Origin: Acanthaster planci
Lineage: Eukaryota > Echinodermata > Asteroidea > Valvatida > Acanthasteridae
Reading direction: 5' to 3'
Length of the DNA: 64,000 nucleotides
NCBI RefSeq assembly: GCF_001949145.1
Contig: NW_019091377.1
Coordinates: forward strand, 1,687,732 to 1,751,731
Part shown: piece after piece, positions 1 to 14,600 of the stretch
Layout of the letters: each line of letters begins with the position of its first letter
Position numbering within the stretch: position 1 is the stretch's first letter
Translations under genes and position numbers: made by a program
Notes under the pieces: model-generated
Seen by the model: the letters and a program-made list of their open reading frames with translations, nothing else
The model's database searches: none
Told to the model about the DNA's origin: nothing

Positions 1-2237
1 AGAAAGTTCTAGTTACCGAACGTACATGTAGCGCATTTCATAACAAAGAGCAAGAGGCCTATTCTTATGTTTGAATGTAGGCAACGGTGTGTTGTAAGTA
101 ACCACGAAGCCTACCTGGTAACTTCATGTACACATAACCACAAGTCTGACCTCAAGGCACCACTGGCTGTCGCTTGGTAGGCTTCAGTGCACCACTTACC
201 ATTTTGCCATGAGTAGGCCATTCAACTTGACGGTCTACATCTTGCCTATTGTGTAATTTCAGTTTCTTGTTTACCTACAAGGCATCCAGTGGCGCACGGG
301 GGGGGTGTCTCAGGGGCTTGAGCCTCCAACCCAAGAGGTTGTCAAGATGTGTAACTTTCTGCAAAACGAGGAAACAAAAACTGCACATCCCAGACCCCTG
401 TGGAGCGGGGAGGGGGATCATCAACTATAAGGGATCGATTCTGGTCCGAACCCCGTCACTGGCCCCCCCAAACGACAAATCCAGACCCAAGTGCATTTAG
501 AATCTCCAGCATAAACTCATTTTCATTCGCAAATTGGGCTACATGGTAAACTCTTGGTGGCGCCTGCTATTTTTTCAATCGCTTGTGTTTGGCTCAGAGC
601 AAAGCTCAATAAATTTTAGAATACAGGATGACATAAATATTGGCGTATGTGTATCAATAAGAGTGTCCCTGATGACTAAAAGTTATGAACAAAAGAAACA
701 CGAGAGAAGCTATTTACTTATAAATAGAACCAGATAGTTTGAACGGTTCCTAGTCATACATACACTATGAATGTTTTATAAATCACTTTCACAATGTTAG
801 ACATACTGTTGGTTCGCAACTTCGCGGAGAATACGGGCGCTGTTGTGAAACGCCCGTACAGAGTTATGTTGCCAGTTTTGGGATCAAAGAAGTTTTTGCC
901 AGATTTTCCTCGTTCCTGAAATCTTGAAAACTCTTTCATTCATGTTGAAAAAGTTCATTGTCTGCAATATGGAATGCAGGTAGGTGTTCCATAATCATTA
1001 ATACATGACTTACCTTGGCAAAATACTTCATATCTGTATTATACAGAAATAGGCCTACTCGAATATACTTGGAGCCTAAGATACGTCGTCTTATAATTGA
1101 GCCAGAATTTTCTTCATTCTTGTCTCTTTGATGTCTAGGTTAGGCCCCTATCGCGTAATTATGACAGCAAGCAAACTGCTCAGAGTAAAAGTTAAAGATT
1201 TATTAGAAAATGAATTCTTTTGGTGTTTCCATCAAAGTTTTATAAGTCTTAATGAACACAAAACGCATGACTTTTTTCCATTCTAGAAGGTCTTTTCTTA
1301 AGAACGCCCGTTTCCTCTCTTGACGTCTCACGCCTGACCAGGGACAATATTACCATTTTTCCACCGCACAAAAAGGGTCAAAAATTAACAGGTTATCTGG
1401 GTTATTCAGCGTGCGGGTTCTTAAGCCCAGCGCCCATTCATGGGTGCTCAGTCTGGCGCAACCGACCCATCCTTCCAGCAAGAGAAAAAAACGGGGACAT
1501 TCCTCCGGTACTGGCCCATGCCAGGCATAGCCCATTGGACAATAGCGGTACTAGAAGACCCGACCACTACCCTAAAAGGAGGTGGTTGGTTCTGGGGTGG
1601 GCTTGGCGATCTGAAGTTTCCGTTTGGGCGTGGCCGTGTGCCCGCAGTGGGAAATTGAAGAATTTTGTTTGGTGGTTGGGTGATAAGTGTCGACGAAATG
1701 ATTGAGCAGAGTTTTGACATGACAGTGAGTTGGGCCCAAAGTCCGACCACAGAAATTTCTCAACTTCATAAATGTGAAAAAATATACAGTGTGTGCTGTA
1801 AGGCTCTTTTCTCCAAAAATCTACGTAACTGTTAACGACGTCCACTTTCTGCCTAAACTCGCCAAAGCACTCGTTTTCCGTCCCCTACAACCCCCCAAGA
1901 AAAAAGAAAAAGAAAGAAAAATTATATGGACAACCTCTTTTATGGTCGCGGTGTAAAGATCAGAAATTGTCTCAAGACATTTCGAAGAACAGTTCTTCTA
2001 AAATCGTCGTTATCACGAGTCCAGTAATATAGTACTTTTCATTGATCCTGACAGAACCAAACACGTAAAAAAAACATCGGTTTGAATTTCTTATTTGTAT
2101 ATTTGTTCTGTGGATCGCTCAAACTCGTTCGAATTTCATTTTAAAATTTCGTTGTGTTTTATGTTCATCGCAAATAGGGGAGATAAACAAAAGCTTGATT
2201 TTGGGAAAAGTTATCAGCTGGCTTCCCCTCCGAGTTG
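1..2237. other. Upstream intergenic region, no gene seen
   Basis: Short open frames occur on both strands, but none shows a recognisable domain, matching splice signals or sustained coding composition. The stretch is AT-rich and carries one TAGGCCTA octamer at 1050-1057. I see no RNA gene. Confidence 0.5.
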
Positions 2238-2405
2238 GTCAGTCACTGACAAAAAGGAACCCCCCTTTTAGCCGAATGCAAACATTAAGACGCCGGACCA
2301 AATTTCACTATGAAAGGCCGAAGGAGTGGGGCTTACGTAACGTGCTTTCAGAGGCGAGGGGGGATAAAAAGGTTAGCGGCCGTTTCTGGGAGGGGCTTTT
2401 CAGCG
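2238..2405 (+). promoter_or_regulatory. Candidate promoter of the giant protease gene
   Basis: A TATA-like GATAAAAAGG lies at about 2363-2372 in a GC-rich setting, about 155 bp before the start codon at 2528. A plausible initiator (TTTTCAGCG) sits about 30 bp downstream, near 2400. A 13-bp near-palindrome, GTCAGTCACTGAC, lies at 2238-2250, just over 100 bp upstream of the TATA-like box. This would give a 5' leader of roughly 130 bases. Placement is inferred from motif spacing only. Confidence 0.35.
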
Positions 2406-2527
2406 TGCCTTGAATTCGGGAAACCTTGTACAATTTTCACTCGGTGCGTAAACGTGGCCTGCCATTCGAGTATTTGGGTGGTGTTCAAACGGTCAGTGCT
2501 GGTTTCTCTCCGTTCGCGACACCGAAC

Positions 2528-2614
2528 ATGACGCCGAAGATGCTCGGCCTAGCTGCCCTGGTGGCAGCTCTGTTTTACCTAGCCTGTTCAACTTCTGCAA
2601 AACCGCTTACACAG
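2528..2614 (+). CDS. Exon 1: start codon and signal peptide
   Basis: The exon encodes 29 residues: a short basic start (MTPK), a hydrophobic core (LGLAALVAALFYLA) and a small-residue cleavage region near STSA-KP, a typical secretory signal peptide. The first ATG has A at -3. A second ATG at 2540 would still leave a usable signal. The exon ends CAG|GTGAGA in phase 0. Intron 1 is long, to 5868. Confidence 0.85.
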
Positions 2615-5600
2615 GTGAGAAGACTTTTTTAAATCAAATATTTCTCTTTGAATTTAATTTTAAAGAAACCGATATGTAATAGACGGCAATGATTGGATAA
2701 GTGTGTGTTACACAAATCAGGGGTCACCCAAAAAACGGATTTAAGTTTTGCAAGTCTTATTTTCATATTTTGCCATTTTTAAAAGACTTTTAATGAGTAT
2801 TTTGCACGCGCTTCGAGATAATTGCAAATTTGCCATAAGGCTGACTTTGTGGTGCCATTTGCCCCCTAGATATTTCTTGTCTCTCGAGTTTTTTCAAGGC
2901 CACACCCAAGGTGCCGATCGAAACGTGAATCAATGAAAGTTGGACGGTTAACTGCATTATTTTATCAACGAACAACGTGATTAATGGATAGAGCCGAGCT
3001 TTGTCATACTTGCGCGGTACTGACACTAGATAGTCTTTATTAAGACGTGTTTAGCAGCCGATGTGAAATCATCACTGGGAAAGGAATCTTGGCAAATTGC
3101 AATAAATACTCTCCCTCAAGTTGAATTCCTTGACTTTCGTTGTAGCTGTTGAAGCGTTTTGCTCTTCTGAAGTAAACAGGATTTCGAACTTAATAAGCTT
3201 ACTTAATACATGTACCTCTAATCAGGATTTTTTTAATTGAAAAAAATATTGTTTTGAGACCGATGATAGCATCCATGGCTTTGATCTATGTACGTGATTC
3301 CCATCTTTATAATGAGCAAATCGGTTACCCAAGGTCGAGGGTTGGTGTGTACATTTGTATCCGTTGATAAGAGCCCCGCACAAAGCTACAGTTTTCTAAT
3401 TAGAAACTTCACAACCGGTTGACCTATTATTGATAACGAAAATTAGTAAACTTTTTCACAATCCTGCAGAACATGTTCTTCATAAGACATGAGTGGTATT
3501 GCATAAAGTGGGTATAAATGTGCAGCGTTTGTATTGATTTCAGTCACTGCAGCTTTAGTTTCCAGTACTCTAAATAGGTCTACAGGTAATGGCAAAATGC
3601 GTTTGAAACACTGAGAAGACAAACTTTTGGAAACTTGGAATGCCTTTTTGGTAAATGCGTATGTTATATTATCAACATTTCATTTGTAACTCGTTTTTCG
3701 TACACGTGCCTGTGCATTCAAAATATAGCAGGATCTGGGCACACAGGAAAAACAGATATGTTTTATTTGTAATGACGATTGTACATTGGCGTGACTTATC
3801 CTTTAATACACCAAATGTAAACAACTTGGGCAGACAGAATACGGTCTTAAATCGACCGCCAACCTCAATCGGAAATACGTGGGCGTTGGCCGTTCGTCCC
3901 CCCGGCCTAAAAAACCCAGTGTCACCGGCCATCCGACCCGTCTTAGAAAGCTCACGCCATCCCTGCCCCTGAGTTAGCAAGACAGTCTATGGAAGCCCCG
4001 ACGACAAAAAGATCTTCCTGAATTGTCCCTGTCCTATTCATTCAAGAATGTGATCAGCATACAACTACAGCGTTTGTGTGCAGCTTGAATAGAGCGTCAC
4101 GGTACCACGAGGGTCTTGGCTATACGCATGGTTATACAATGCCCATAGACAGGTTGCGCCTTTCAAATGGAGAAGCTTAGCAAATCGAAGAAGCGATCCC
4201 CACACAATCTTAATGCCGAGGCTCTCCCAAGTGAGGATGCCATGATTTATCCACAAGATTGGAGTCTAATTAAAAGACAATGTTTTCATAGTCATCTTGG
4301 TGTGAAAAAAGTAGGCTAAATGGATACCGGTAAGACTTCTAAAAATTCGAAACCAGTGCAACGGTACTGTTTGTTGTTGGACTTCTTGAACGACACTAGT
4401 GGGTCTTTCACAAAGGCATCAAGTACTTGATTATGCAGATCAAGGGCGTCGCGCTTTTCAAATGTAAAACGTCTCAACTTGGCTGAAGCCAATGGTCAGT
4501 TCTGTGTTATATGCAGGATAGACCAAAGATCTCGCACATTATACTGTCGTAGGATGTGCTCGAAAAGTCTGTAACATCAACTGCGGTGACAAACTGCAAA
4601 AAACGTCGTCAAATTTCAACAAACCGATGGCAAAATCCCAATGCCATCATGTCCATGTCCCCTATGTGATACACAGAACCATACACACTGTATATGTGAG
4701 ACACGTGACATGATTCACGTTGCAATTTCATGTGAAAAAGATGCAAGGAAAAATCGAAAGCTTTTTTCAATCGGCATTTACCAACAGTGAATAAGTAGTG
4801 CTCTTCGTCTTATAACTCGATATCCTCATGCAGTAAGGGACTTTGAAAATGAAAAAACACAGTGCCATCTATCTGCAAATAACGTCCTTCTGATAGTTAT
4901 CCAGACCGTCTTGAAGATTTGGGTTGTCAGCTACCGAACTACACTTTCGCTTCGACCCAGTGAATTCGAGTCCATGTACATGGGCCACTGTTACAGAACC
5001 GTGCCATTCCACTGACGCACTATACGCATCCTTGATTCACTGAACCGTGGCACAACCACTGCCCGCGCGCCCCGTCATCTTAGGCGGTGATATGATGCAG
5101 GGAAGAGTTCCATTGTGTCTCGTGTTTGCCCAGTCTTCCCTGGCATGCCTATGCGTCGCTGTAATCCGTGTTATGTAAACGAATCGCCGCTCTGTGAATT
5201 TCATTCACAGAGGACTTGTAAGAGCCTTTGACAGACTAAGCTTGAGAATACAGAAGAAATGGAACAGCGGACGAGGCAGCATGATGTTACTGGACAATCT
5301 TAAAACCAACCGATATGGCATTGTGTACTGACAATGATTTTTATACACAATTAATTTTTGCTCGTCAGAAATCTACAGGAAGTAAGAGTTAATAAGTTGA
5401 AACTTAAACCTTTTCAGTCAATTCGGTGCTTCAGTTAGCTTCGTGACGATCTTTTAGTCTTTGTTCGATATAGTGATAGACAGAAGTCAACGAAGCTTGC
5501 ATCTGTTCACTGAATGTTTCAGTAAGTTTAATTACTGACGTCAAATCTCCCTGGATGGGCGTGTCATTTCTTATCAATGTCTGTGTGTACATACAGTAAT

Positions 5601-8600
5601 TACGAAAACACCTCCACCTTCTCTATACGGCCAAATCCAACCATCGGAATATTATTTTTGAACGCTTTCGAACTTTAGAGGGAAATTAACCGGTTGATTT
5701 CGCTCTAAAGTTCACTCTAATTTTGCCAAAATTTTGTTCTGAAATTGCAATAAATGGTTACCAGTTCCAATGAAAGCGTAAAGTCCAATCATTGACATTT
5801 ATCCAATTTGTAGCATTTTTTCCTGAGACTACTGGTGCATCACAAAACTCGCTGTTTCTATCTTTTAGGGTCTAGAGCTGAGCTCTGCTGATCGGCTTCA
5901 TTACTTTGGCCAAACGGAAGGTGAGTAACACTTTTACAACCTTTTGAGTAAAAAAGTTCCCGCAAATTCTTAATAAGAGAAAGATTACTACATATTGTTC
6001 TTACTTTGCCTCTATTATGCATGCAATCATACATTGATTTAACTCCAAATCCTGACATGTTTTGTTTAAAACCTCTTACGGATGGTAATGTTTCGTTTTT
6101 AGTCAAATAAAATAAAATTGGTTGGAAAATGGACTTACAAAACGACTGAAGACGCAAGTCCCTTAGCTGTTCATTTATACAAATTTTTCAACTAGTGATG
6201 ATCATGCCAATGAAGTGTCCTTGCGTTCAAATGTACCTGTGGGCATTCTACGATATGGTCGGTATTCACCTTGGCAGAACAATTCAATCGCTTACCAGGT
6301 CGTTTTAATGAACCACTTGTGGAAGATGGTTACCCGTTTATGCCATTGCCCTTGTAAACCACCCCGGTCCCTTTTGGTCAATGTTTTTGCTCTGTAAGGA
6401 AAAATGCAAAAGTTATGGCCCTTGAGGTAACCTTTAATAATCCAATACATTTGGCATTATTAGTGGTCGCACTGATAAGAAATCTTACTAGCAAGAATGA
6501 AGCATTGTCGGTTATTATCAACCATTTATGGCATCAAAGTTGCTAAAATGTGTCACGTTTACGTGTAGGCCTAGGCCTATATGCATTTTGGGAATAGTTC
6601 CAAATATGAACATTATCAATTTTCCCCGCCGTGGTTTATCAGCCGTCAGAATGCGTTGAAATGTCCCAGCCAGTGAAATCTTGCCGAGAAAATACTGAAA
6701 CAGTTCCTTGGAAAGCGGAATGTTTCAGAACAGTCTCGGTACCGTATTTGCGCACAGGGTGACAAATGATGTCCGTATTTAAGTGGTAAATACTCTACTT
6801 AGCTTTTCTGGGAGTTTTGGTGTGGTTTCGCCAAGCAGGTCACAAGTACCAAAATGGGTAACATGCAAAATACAACCCGATTTTACATTTAATACCTTTT
6901 AACTCGCCATAAACAGCACAAGATTATGAACTGGTCTCGCCGCGAGTCGCTCAGAGGAGGCGGCGAGCGACGCGGGGTAAGCACATCGAGACCACTAAGA
7001 TTGTGGCCTTCCAAGCCTTCGGCGAAGATGTTTTGGCCGACCTGAAGCCCGTCCAAGGCCTGATCGACGCAGGGACCCTGGTCCATGAGATCGGCGAGGA
7101 CGGCAAGACGGTCCTCGGTCAACCCGAGGAATACTGCTTGTACCAGGGGACGTCTGTGAGTCACGAGAACTCGGCCGTGTATGGCAGCGATTGCGGTAAC
7201 AAGGTGGGTTGAAAGTTGGGACAGCGAGGACAAATATTACTCAAGATGTCCAGCACTTCGTTTACGCACGTGTTTATACGTCTACTAAGCACCACAAGAG
7301 AGCGCAAACGCGTGTTGTCATCAGTACAGAGTTTTTCATGTTGATAGGATGGAGAATAGGTGTCTTTAATTTTGTGGGAAATCCTCATAGAAGTATTAAT
7401 GATGAATTCTGAGGATTTGAATTGCAGCCGTTTTTGTGAGAGTTACACCTTTTTTTCCTAGTAGAAGGCCCAGAAGTGAGTCTTTTCACTTGAAACTAAA
7501 CAGGGAAGAAATACATACTGAATACATAACCTTTTCAGCAGTGTCTTGACTATGGCTATTTAGTACCGACATGATACAATCTTCATTATCCCCTTTGCCT
7601 CGACAAGTTAACTTCACTTACATATGAAATATCTTGAGGGACAACCACTTGTCACTGACAAAATAATAAATGTACAAAGCATGTACAGAAACTGAAAAAT
7701 TGAAATTGTTTTTCTAATCCTTTTTGTGCTGGGATTGATGTTCGTTTCATTATAGCTTGAAGCAACTGTCACTACGGACAAGGTTTCACTCCACCTCCAG
7801 CCGTTGAAGCCCGAACATGTGGAGAAAGACGGACCCACTCACATGGTGGTCCGAAGGAGCATCAACAGGGAAGCCTGCAACATGAATGGTAGGTCACTCT
7901 CTGCCGTTGGCTGCTGAGCCTTGAGTGTAACTGCACTCGCAGTTTGCAGATGATCATCTGAAACGCTGATCTTCGTTTCATTGACGCGCTTATTAACTTT
8001 TCTTTGTAGCCGAAAGAAATTTTGACACTCTGCAGACGAGGCGAAAGAGGTCAACAACCGATCCTATCTACGTGGACACCTCAGTTGTGGCTGACGACTT
8101 GGTGTACAAAACCTATCGCAACAACACCAAAAACTACATCCTGACTGTTTTGAATCAGGTGAAATGCTTGTTGCAATTACTCAAAAGATCTGACTTGACC
8201 AATCACTGGATAAAAATACTTGTTTACAACCATTTGAAATGATTAACTAAATTTAACTGAGGCTTAACTAGACCTGGGAATTGTCTGTTTGGGACATGAT
8301 GTGGAAAAGTTGATTTTGGAATATGAATTTGATATTTCCAATGATGAATCTGAACGTCCCTCAAGATTACCTCTGATCGTTTCTCCAGGTTGCTGGACTG
8401 TTGAAGGACCCGAGTTTAGACGTCAAAGTCAACTTGAAAATCAACAATATCAAGATTCTCAAGACACCACAGGTGAAAAGCAGTTTTAAAACGAGTCATT
8501 GAAATATTATTTGAGTATTACCTACAAGTTTCTAAAACCTTTCAACTAACACTTTTTAAATTGCAACAAGAGCAGTGAATTAATTATAGCTAAAAGTTGT

Positions 8601-11600
8601 TGAACGGTATTTTTTGGCCACCGTAAAATGACTTTTTACTCTTGAGGGCGCCGGGGTTCGGTGAGGACAATTAAAGCGCGCGTGCGTACTGGTAAATTAA
8701 TGTATTCTGTCGCATTTCATCTGATTTTCTTTTTTAGGCTGACCTGCCTCTTTCAGAGGAACTTGAGAATTCCCTGCGGAACTTTTGTGATTGGCAGAAG
8801 AGAAGCGATTCTGATATTTCGATTCTTATCACAAGGTAAGCCTGTAAAAAAATCCCTTTTTAAAAGCATTTCAGGTAAATCAAGTTTTTAATAAAACGTG
8901 CAGGAATGCTGCAGACGTTTGAAACCTTAATAAAATATGACAATCTTCATTAAGCTTAGTTAGGAAAGGAATATCTCACTTCCTGCAAATATAGCCTTTT
9001 TAATAGACTAAGCATCGGTTTAAAAAAATCTAAACCTCTTTTTCCTCTGAAGGCATGACCTGGTCTCTGCTGGCAATCGCAAGATCACTGGCAAAGCCGC
9101 TGATGTTGGAGGAGCATGCGACCCAAACAGACGCTGCCTTATTGGCCAAGATCACGGACCCAGTGGACTGATCTTCACCCTCGCGCATGAGATTGGGCAC
9201 AGGTAATTTGACCAACACTGTAGGGCTGTAGATTCATCTTCAGTTAAATTCAACAGGATATAAAAGTGATAAAAATGGGATAAAGGCCTAGGCCTACAAT
9301 CAAAATACAAGTACATGTACCTTGTCAACAGTGGAAAGGGGACAAATTGTAATTTTGTGAGTGCCATTATCATGGCATTATTAGGTCGAGTAAAAGAAAA
9401 TGTTAAGAAATAATTTTAAGGTCAGTGTTAGGCCCTACATGAATAAAATTATCAAATCTTCTTGGCTCCGACACTTACCAAAATTAGGAATCAAATTTGA
9501 AGCTTGAAAACTGTTTTTAATTCAGACTTGAGTACGTTGGCTTTTGATAACTACAAGAAATTTCAATGCACAATTCCTCTGCTGCGTCCAAGTGGCAAAA
9601 TTAGATATTCAGCCAAATGCATTGTCAGCTAGAAGTCACATTCCCAAATTAAAGTCTATCAGTCAGCTCTGCGATACATTAACTTCTAAGTTTCATTTTT
9701 TTTTCTGCTTACTGATTCTAACAAAGTTACAGCGATCAGACAGATTACTTTGTATAACCAGGACTTTCTTCTAAGAGTGGCAGAAAAGCAACAGAATGAA
9801 AGAATTTGGGGTTCTCAGAATTTGCTTTATATTAACAGTATTTTCAGTTATTAAGTTCTTTATGTTGAGTCAACTGTACTTGGCTTCTTTTCTTAGGGTT
9901 TGACTAAAACTCAAAGGTTGTGCTTAAAACGGTGAAGAAAGTAATATAATGCTGTTTATCCCTTGTCAAATAAGCACCTTAAACAAACTGTCCTTGACAA
10001 CTTCCTTGAGCAGCACAGAATCTATCGCGGCAGTTCATTTCTTTGTATTAAACATTATTTTTTTAACAGCCTTGGCATGTACCATGATGGAGGACTGAGT
10101 GACTGCGCTAACAGGAAGAACATCATGGCATCTGTCAACTCTGGTGGGCCTGACGCCTTCCACTGGTCTGAATGCAGCAACAGCGACCTCCTCAACTTCT
10201 TGGCGTGAGTTGGACTTTCCCATTTTGTTGCCGATGTTGACAACTGGCGAGTTTAACACAGCAATTAAGAGTGCTTTATGCTGTTGCATGTATGATACCA
10301 GAGGCTTTTTATTGGTTAAAATTTAACCAATGTGCTAAAAACACAAGATTCTGTTCGTGCAAGGGCTTGGCAGTTTCATGTTTCTTGGTTGATGACATTT
10401 TTTCTGAATGTATGAATTTGATACTCCTAGTCATTAAGGTTCACAGAATTTATATTGGGTTTCTCGACTGGATGATTTCGAAGGTTTCGAAAGGGGTTCA
10501 ACGTTTAATTTCATTTTTGCTTATGATGCAGTCATCCGGAGTCCAAGTGCTTGAAGGACAAGCCAAAGTCTCTGCCCGAATATACTGATTCCTCCATCCC
10601 CATGCCTGGCTTTTACTACAATGCCAGCCAGCAGTGCGCCTTGACCTTCAACGAGAATAGTGCCGTTGCCTCGGAGGTTCTGAACAAACCAGTGAGGGCA
10701 GCAATTTTGTATTTACGCTCTTGTGAATAACCTTGGAAACTGGGTTTGATATTGTCATTGTGATAATGATAAGTGTGATAAGTATGCTTATATCTATGGT
10801 TCTGTAGGTATATGAACATTACTCAATTGGAAAAAACTTGATTTGTGCACATTCTGGTGAACATACTCTCACATATTTAGCAAATCTGGGATAAAATTTT
10901 GTCGTTGCTTACGTGCATTTCCCTTTGTGTTTTCAACCATATCGGAGGAAGATAAGTTAAGGACCAGTCAGAACTTTGATTCCTCTCCAAAAGAAGAGTG
11001 TAAGGAAATGAATTTGATAGTCAACCTGCTTTTTATCTTTTAAGGAAATTTGTCAAGCTCTGGTTTGTAAGAATGGCAAGGGAGTCCCAGACTCCACCAA
11101 CGTACCTCCCCTTGATGGAACCCGCTGTGGTACCAAGAGAGATGTAAGTGACCAACCTGTTTATTCCCCCACACATTTAAAAGATCAATGTTGTAGTCTA
11201 AGCCACAAGATGATCACAAGACCTCCAGCGTGAAGTCAAGTCACAACTTTCTAGTCCAGTAAACTGCAACAAAAGCATTCCGTGGTAGTTCACCCCGTCG
11301 CTTGTGACTGGTCTTGTGACTTGTCTCGTGTCAGCCGGTCTTGTGACTGGTCCATTGTGACCAGCCTACCCTGGATTTTCCATCAACAGTTTATAAATTG
11401 TGTAAAATTGTAGATTAAAGCTAGTTTTCAAGATGTATTTTTTTGCGTTGGGGAGATGTTAATTATATATAACGGGTTTGCCCTTACCCAACGTGTATTA
11501 ATAAACACTGNNNNNNNNNNNNNNNNNNNNNNNNNNNNNNNNNNNNNNNNNNNNNNNNNNNNNNNNNNNNNNNNNNNNNNNNNNNNNNNNNNNNNNNNNN

Positions 11601-14600
11601 NNNNNNNNNNNNNNNNNNNNNNNNNNNNNNNNNNNNNNNNNNNNNNNNNNNNNNNNNNNNNNNNNNNNNNNNNNNNNNNNNNNNNNNNNNNNNNNNNNNN
11701 NNNNNNNNNNNNNNNNNNNNNNNNNNNNNNNNNNNNNNNNNNNNNNNNNNNNNNNNNNNNNNNNNNNNNNNNNNNNNNNNNNNNNNNNNNNNNNNNNNNN
11801 NNNNNNGAGATGTATTTTTTGCGTTGGGGAGATGTTAATTATATATAACGGGTTTGCCCCTACCCAACGTATATTAAGGGCAAACCCGTTATATATAATT
11901 AAAGCTAGTTGTTGAAACTTTGACCGTGGTGATGTCATTGACGTTAAATCTCGCGATGGAAGTTGTAATGACACTTTATTAATCATTGTTACATTTTTTC
12001 CTCCTAGATCTGCATTCAGGGATCATGCCTGAAAGTCTACAGCACTTTTGACTGCGAAGGTGGACCCTGCATCCCATTGTGAGAATTAATAACATTTCCA
12101 ACAATTTCAAATTCCACAGAAATTTTAATCAAGAGACTCGAGTAAAAACTTGGCAAAACCAAAAACGGATTTAATATTTTAAAAGAAATTCAACATTTTT
12201 AAAATATATCAACAAAATTGCTTCATAAGCATATTTTAACAAACAGAATGGAACTCGTGCTAACTCGCAAGTAGATTTATTATGCTGGCTTGAGCCACAA
12301 CTTATGCCGCTGTTGACCTTTGACCCTTTCAATAGCTGGCTGGCTAGTAATTTTGTCTGCACTGATCCGGTAAACTGCACAGCGACGCGCTCGGTCCTGT
12401 GCGTGGAAGAACACGATGACGGCACCACACGACGGGTCGCCGACACTTCGCGGTGCCCAACAGAGATCCCGTCGACCACTGGAGTCTGTCCCGACAATCC
12501 CTGCAGGTAAGGCCATTCAAATTTGGAGTGAGATTAGAGTGGACCATGCCTAGTGTATTGTTTACGATAGTGTTACCAGAATGAAAGGCCGGGGATCTCA
12601 GTTTCAATCAAAATACGCAGAATCCAGCACTCGCTTATATAACGGAGGGTAATTTGAAACTCCTGCCGAAACTTCTCTAACGTGAAGTTGATTTCAGGTT
12701 ATTTCAGCCATTCTTGGTGAAAACCTGAAGCAAACCAACAGAAAAAAACAGGTTAAATTATTTCCCATCGTTACCAAGCTTTCCTTCGCATGATGTCAAT
12801 GTCTGCACTCAGGTGGTTTTGTGAAAGATTCATTGTAACAGTTTTAGTTCCTGCAGTGACTGTTCAAGAAAAATTTGAACGTTTTTCAAGAACAATTTCT
12901 GCAGTGCAGATCCCTTTTTTGGGGGGTTGGTTTGTTCTTGGGTCAGTTTGACCTTGATTTTCATCGGGTTGGGCAAAATTTATAATTATTCTGTTGACGT
13001 GTATGGATCTGGCTTGCTGGAAATCCACATTCACAACTCTATTGGTGGTGAGGAGTTTTATTATAATGATCATCTCTAAGCTTGAAATTGAATTATGCAA
13101 ATAAAGGGGATCAATACACCATCATGAAACTCTTGTATTTCACTCTAGGATCATAGTCCCTCCTTTTCCTCCACACTTCTAGGTATACCTTTGTCGAAGG
13201 AGAGTTTAGTGAATGCCCGGTATCTTGCGGCACTGGTATCCAGATTCGTAGTGTTGTTTGTCAGGACCAGCTGGAAGGAGTGGTCGTGGAGGATCTGCTT
13301 TGCACGCAAACCAGGCCATCAACGACCCAGCTCTGTAATGCGGGTCAATGCCCAACAATCAACGTCGAATATGTCATGGGAGAATTCCAGCCGGTAATCA
13401 ACTTTTTAAAAAAAGAAAAGCGAGCTGAAGTGAGAAAGTGAATCTAGTCCTTGCTCGCTTCCTTTTTTCTCACACCTCTTTTTTTCCTACATTACTTTTT
13501 TGCTTTTTTGTAACTTGCGGAAATGGATTTTTGGAGTTGATTTTAACTTTCATCTACATATACAAGTTTGAAAACTGGATGCTGCCAATTTCGGACCATT
13601 AATATAAAGCCTTCATCTTTACATTCTATTCAATGTCTACATGCTGCCAGACACCACAAATGTATTTGTATAGCGTCAGGCAAAATAGCAGCAAGAGAGG
13701 TTTGCTTTTGCTGCAACAGATTAATTTACTAACTTGGTGTTTTTTGTTTTAGTGTGTACGAAAATGGTGGAGGGGAGGGGTGCGTTATTCCAAAATTGGT
13801 CCCTTTGTTGCTTCCAGAGGGGCACTCTCCTGTGGTAGGACTGCGACAATAAATTCAATTCAACAACGACATTTATTTCTATAATGCCATTATAGAATAT
13901 GACAAATACATATGGACAATTACGAAAACAAAATAAATTCAAGAAGTAAAGATGCAAAAAAATAAATCAGACAAAAGAAAAAAAGCTGCGTGGCAAAAAT
14001 GGAGGCATTATCAGAAAGACTATGTCTTGTAGAGACGCGCATTGAACAAAACAGGACAAAAGAGAAAATTGGACAGGACAAAAAGGACAATACAGTTAAG
14101 AGACCGACACTTAAATCTTAACTGGGATGGGAAAAATTATAAATTAAGAGGCAACATAGATGGCTCATGACAAAAATGGTATGATTGAATATGGAAGCTA
14201 TTGTAGATAACTGGAGACGGGTACTTTTTGAATCTCGGATTCGTTTGGTTGAAATATTACGAATTAGTCAAACCTTGAGTCGGGACAGTGGAGGAAAAGG
14301 ACTTTTGAACAACTGTAATATCAAGCTTCCTCTTCACCATGTTTACTTTAGGGTTTGTGCACAGGCTTTCAAAGTGGTGTCTGCATATGGAACTCTTTCC
14401 CACAATTTTGACAGCTGGTTGATATGAAATCATGAGTGGTGGAGGTTATTTCACCACACAAGTCTTGCCTTGCATGTTGATAAATTGTGTACTTTCTCTG
14501 ATTTTACTGATCTCTCTGTTTTTAACTTGCAGTGCTCGGTGACATGTGGGACGGGAGTCCAAGTGCGATCTGTGGAGTGCCGCGACAATGAGGGTAACCA

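Noticed and set aside
1448-1845. Overlapping minus-strand frames upstream of the protease gene
   Set aside because: Several overlapping frames of about 65-100 residues with no domain, no splice partners and biased proline/serine content typical of chance frames.
11456-11986. Long open frames across the N-runs (also at 41740-42330 and 59071-59832)
   Set aside because: They are open only because N codons cannot be stops. The real bases at their ends are repeat sequence.
11144-12007. Idea that gap 1 hides the missing cysteine-rich and spacer exons
   Set aside because: The exons on either side are the two halves of the disintegrin-like domain and join in frame. The missing domains would belong after exon 12, where the intron is short and complete.
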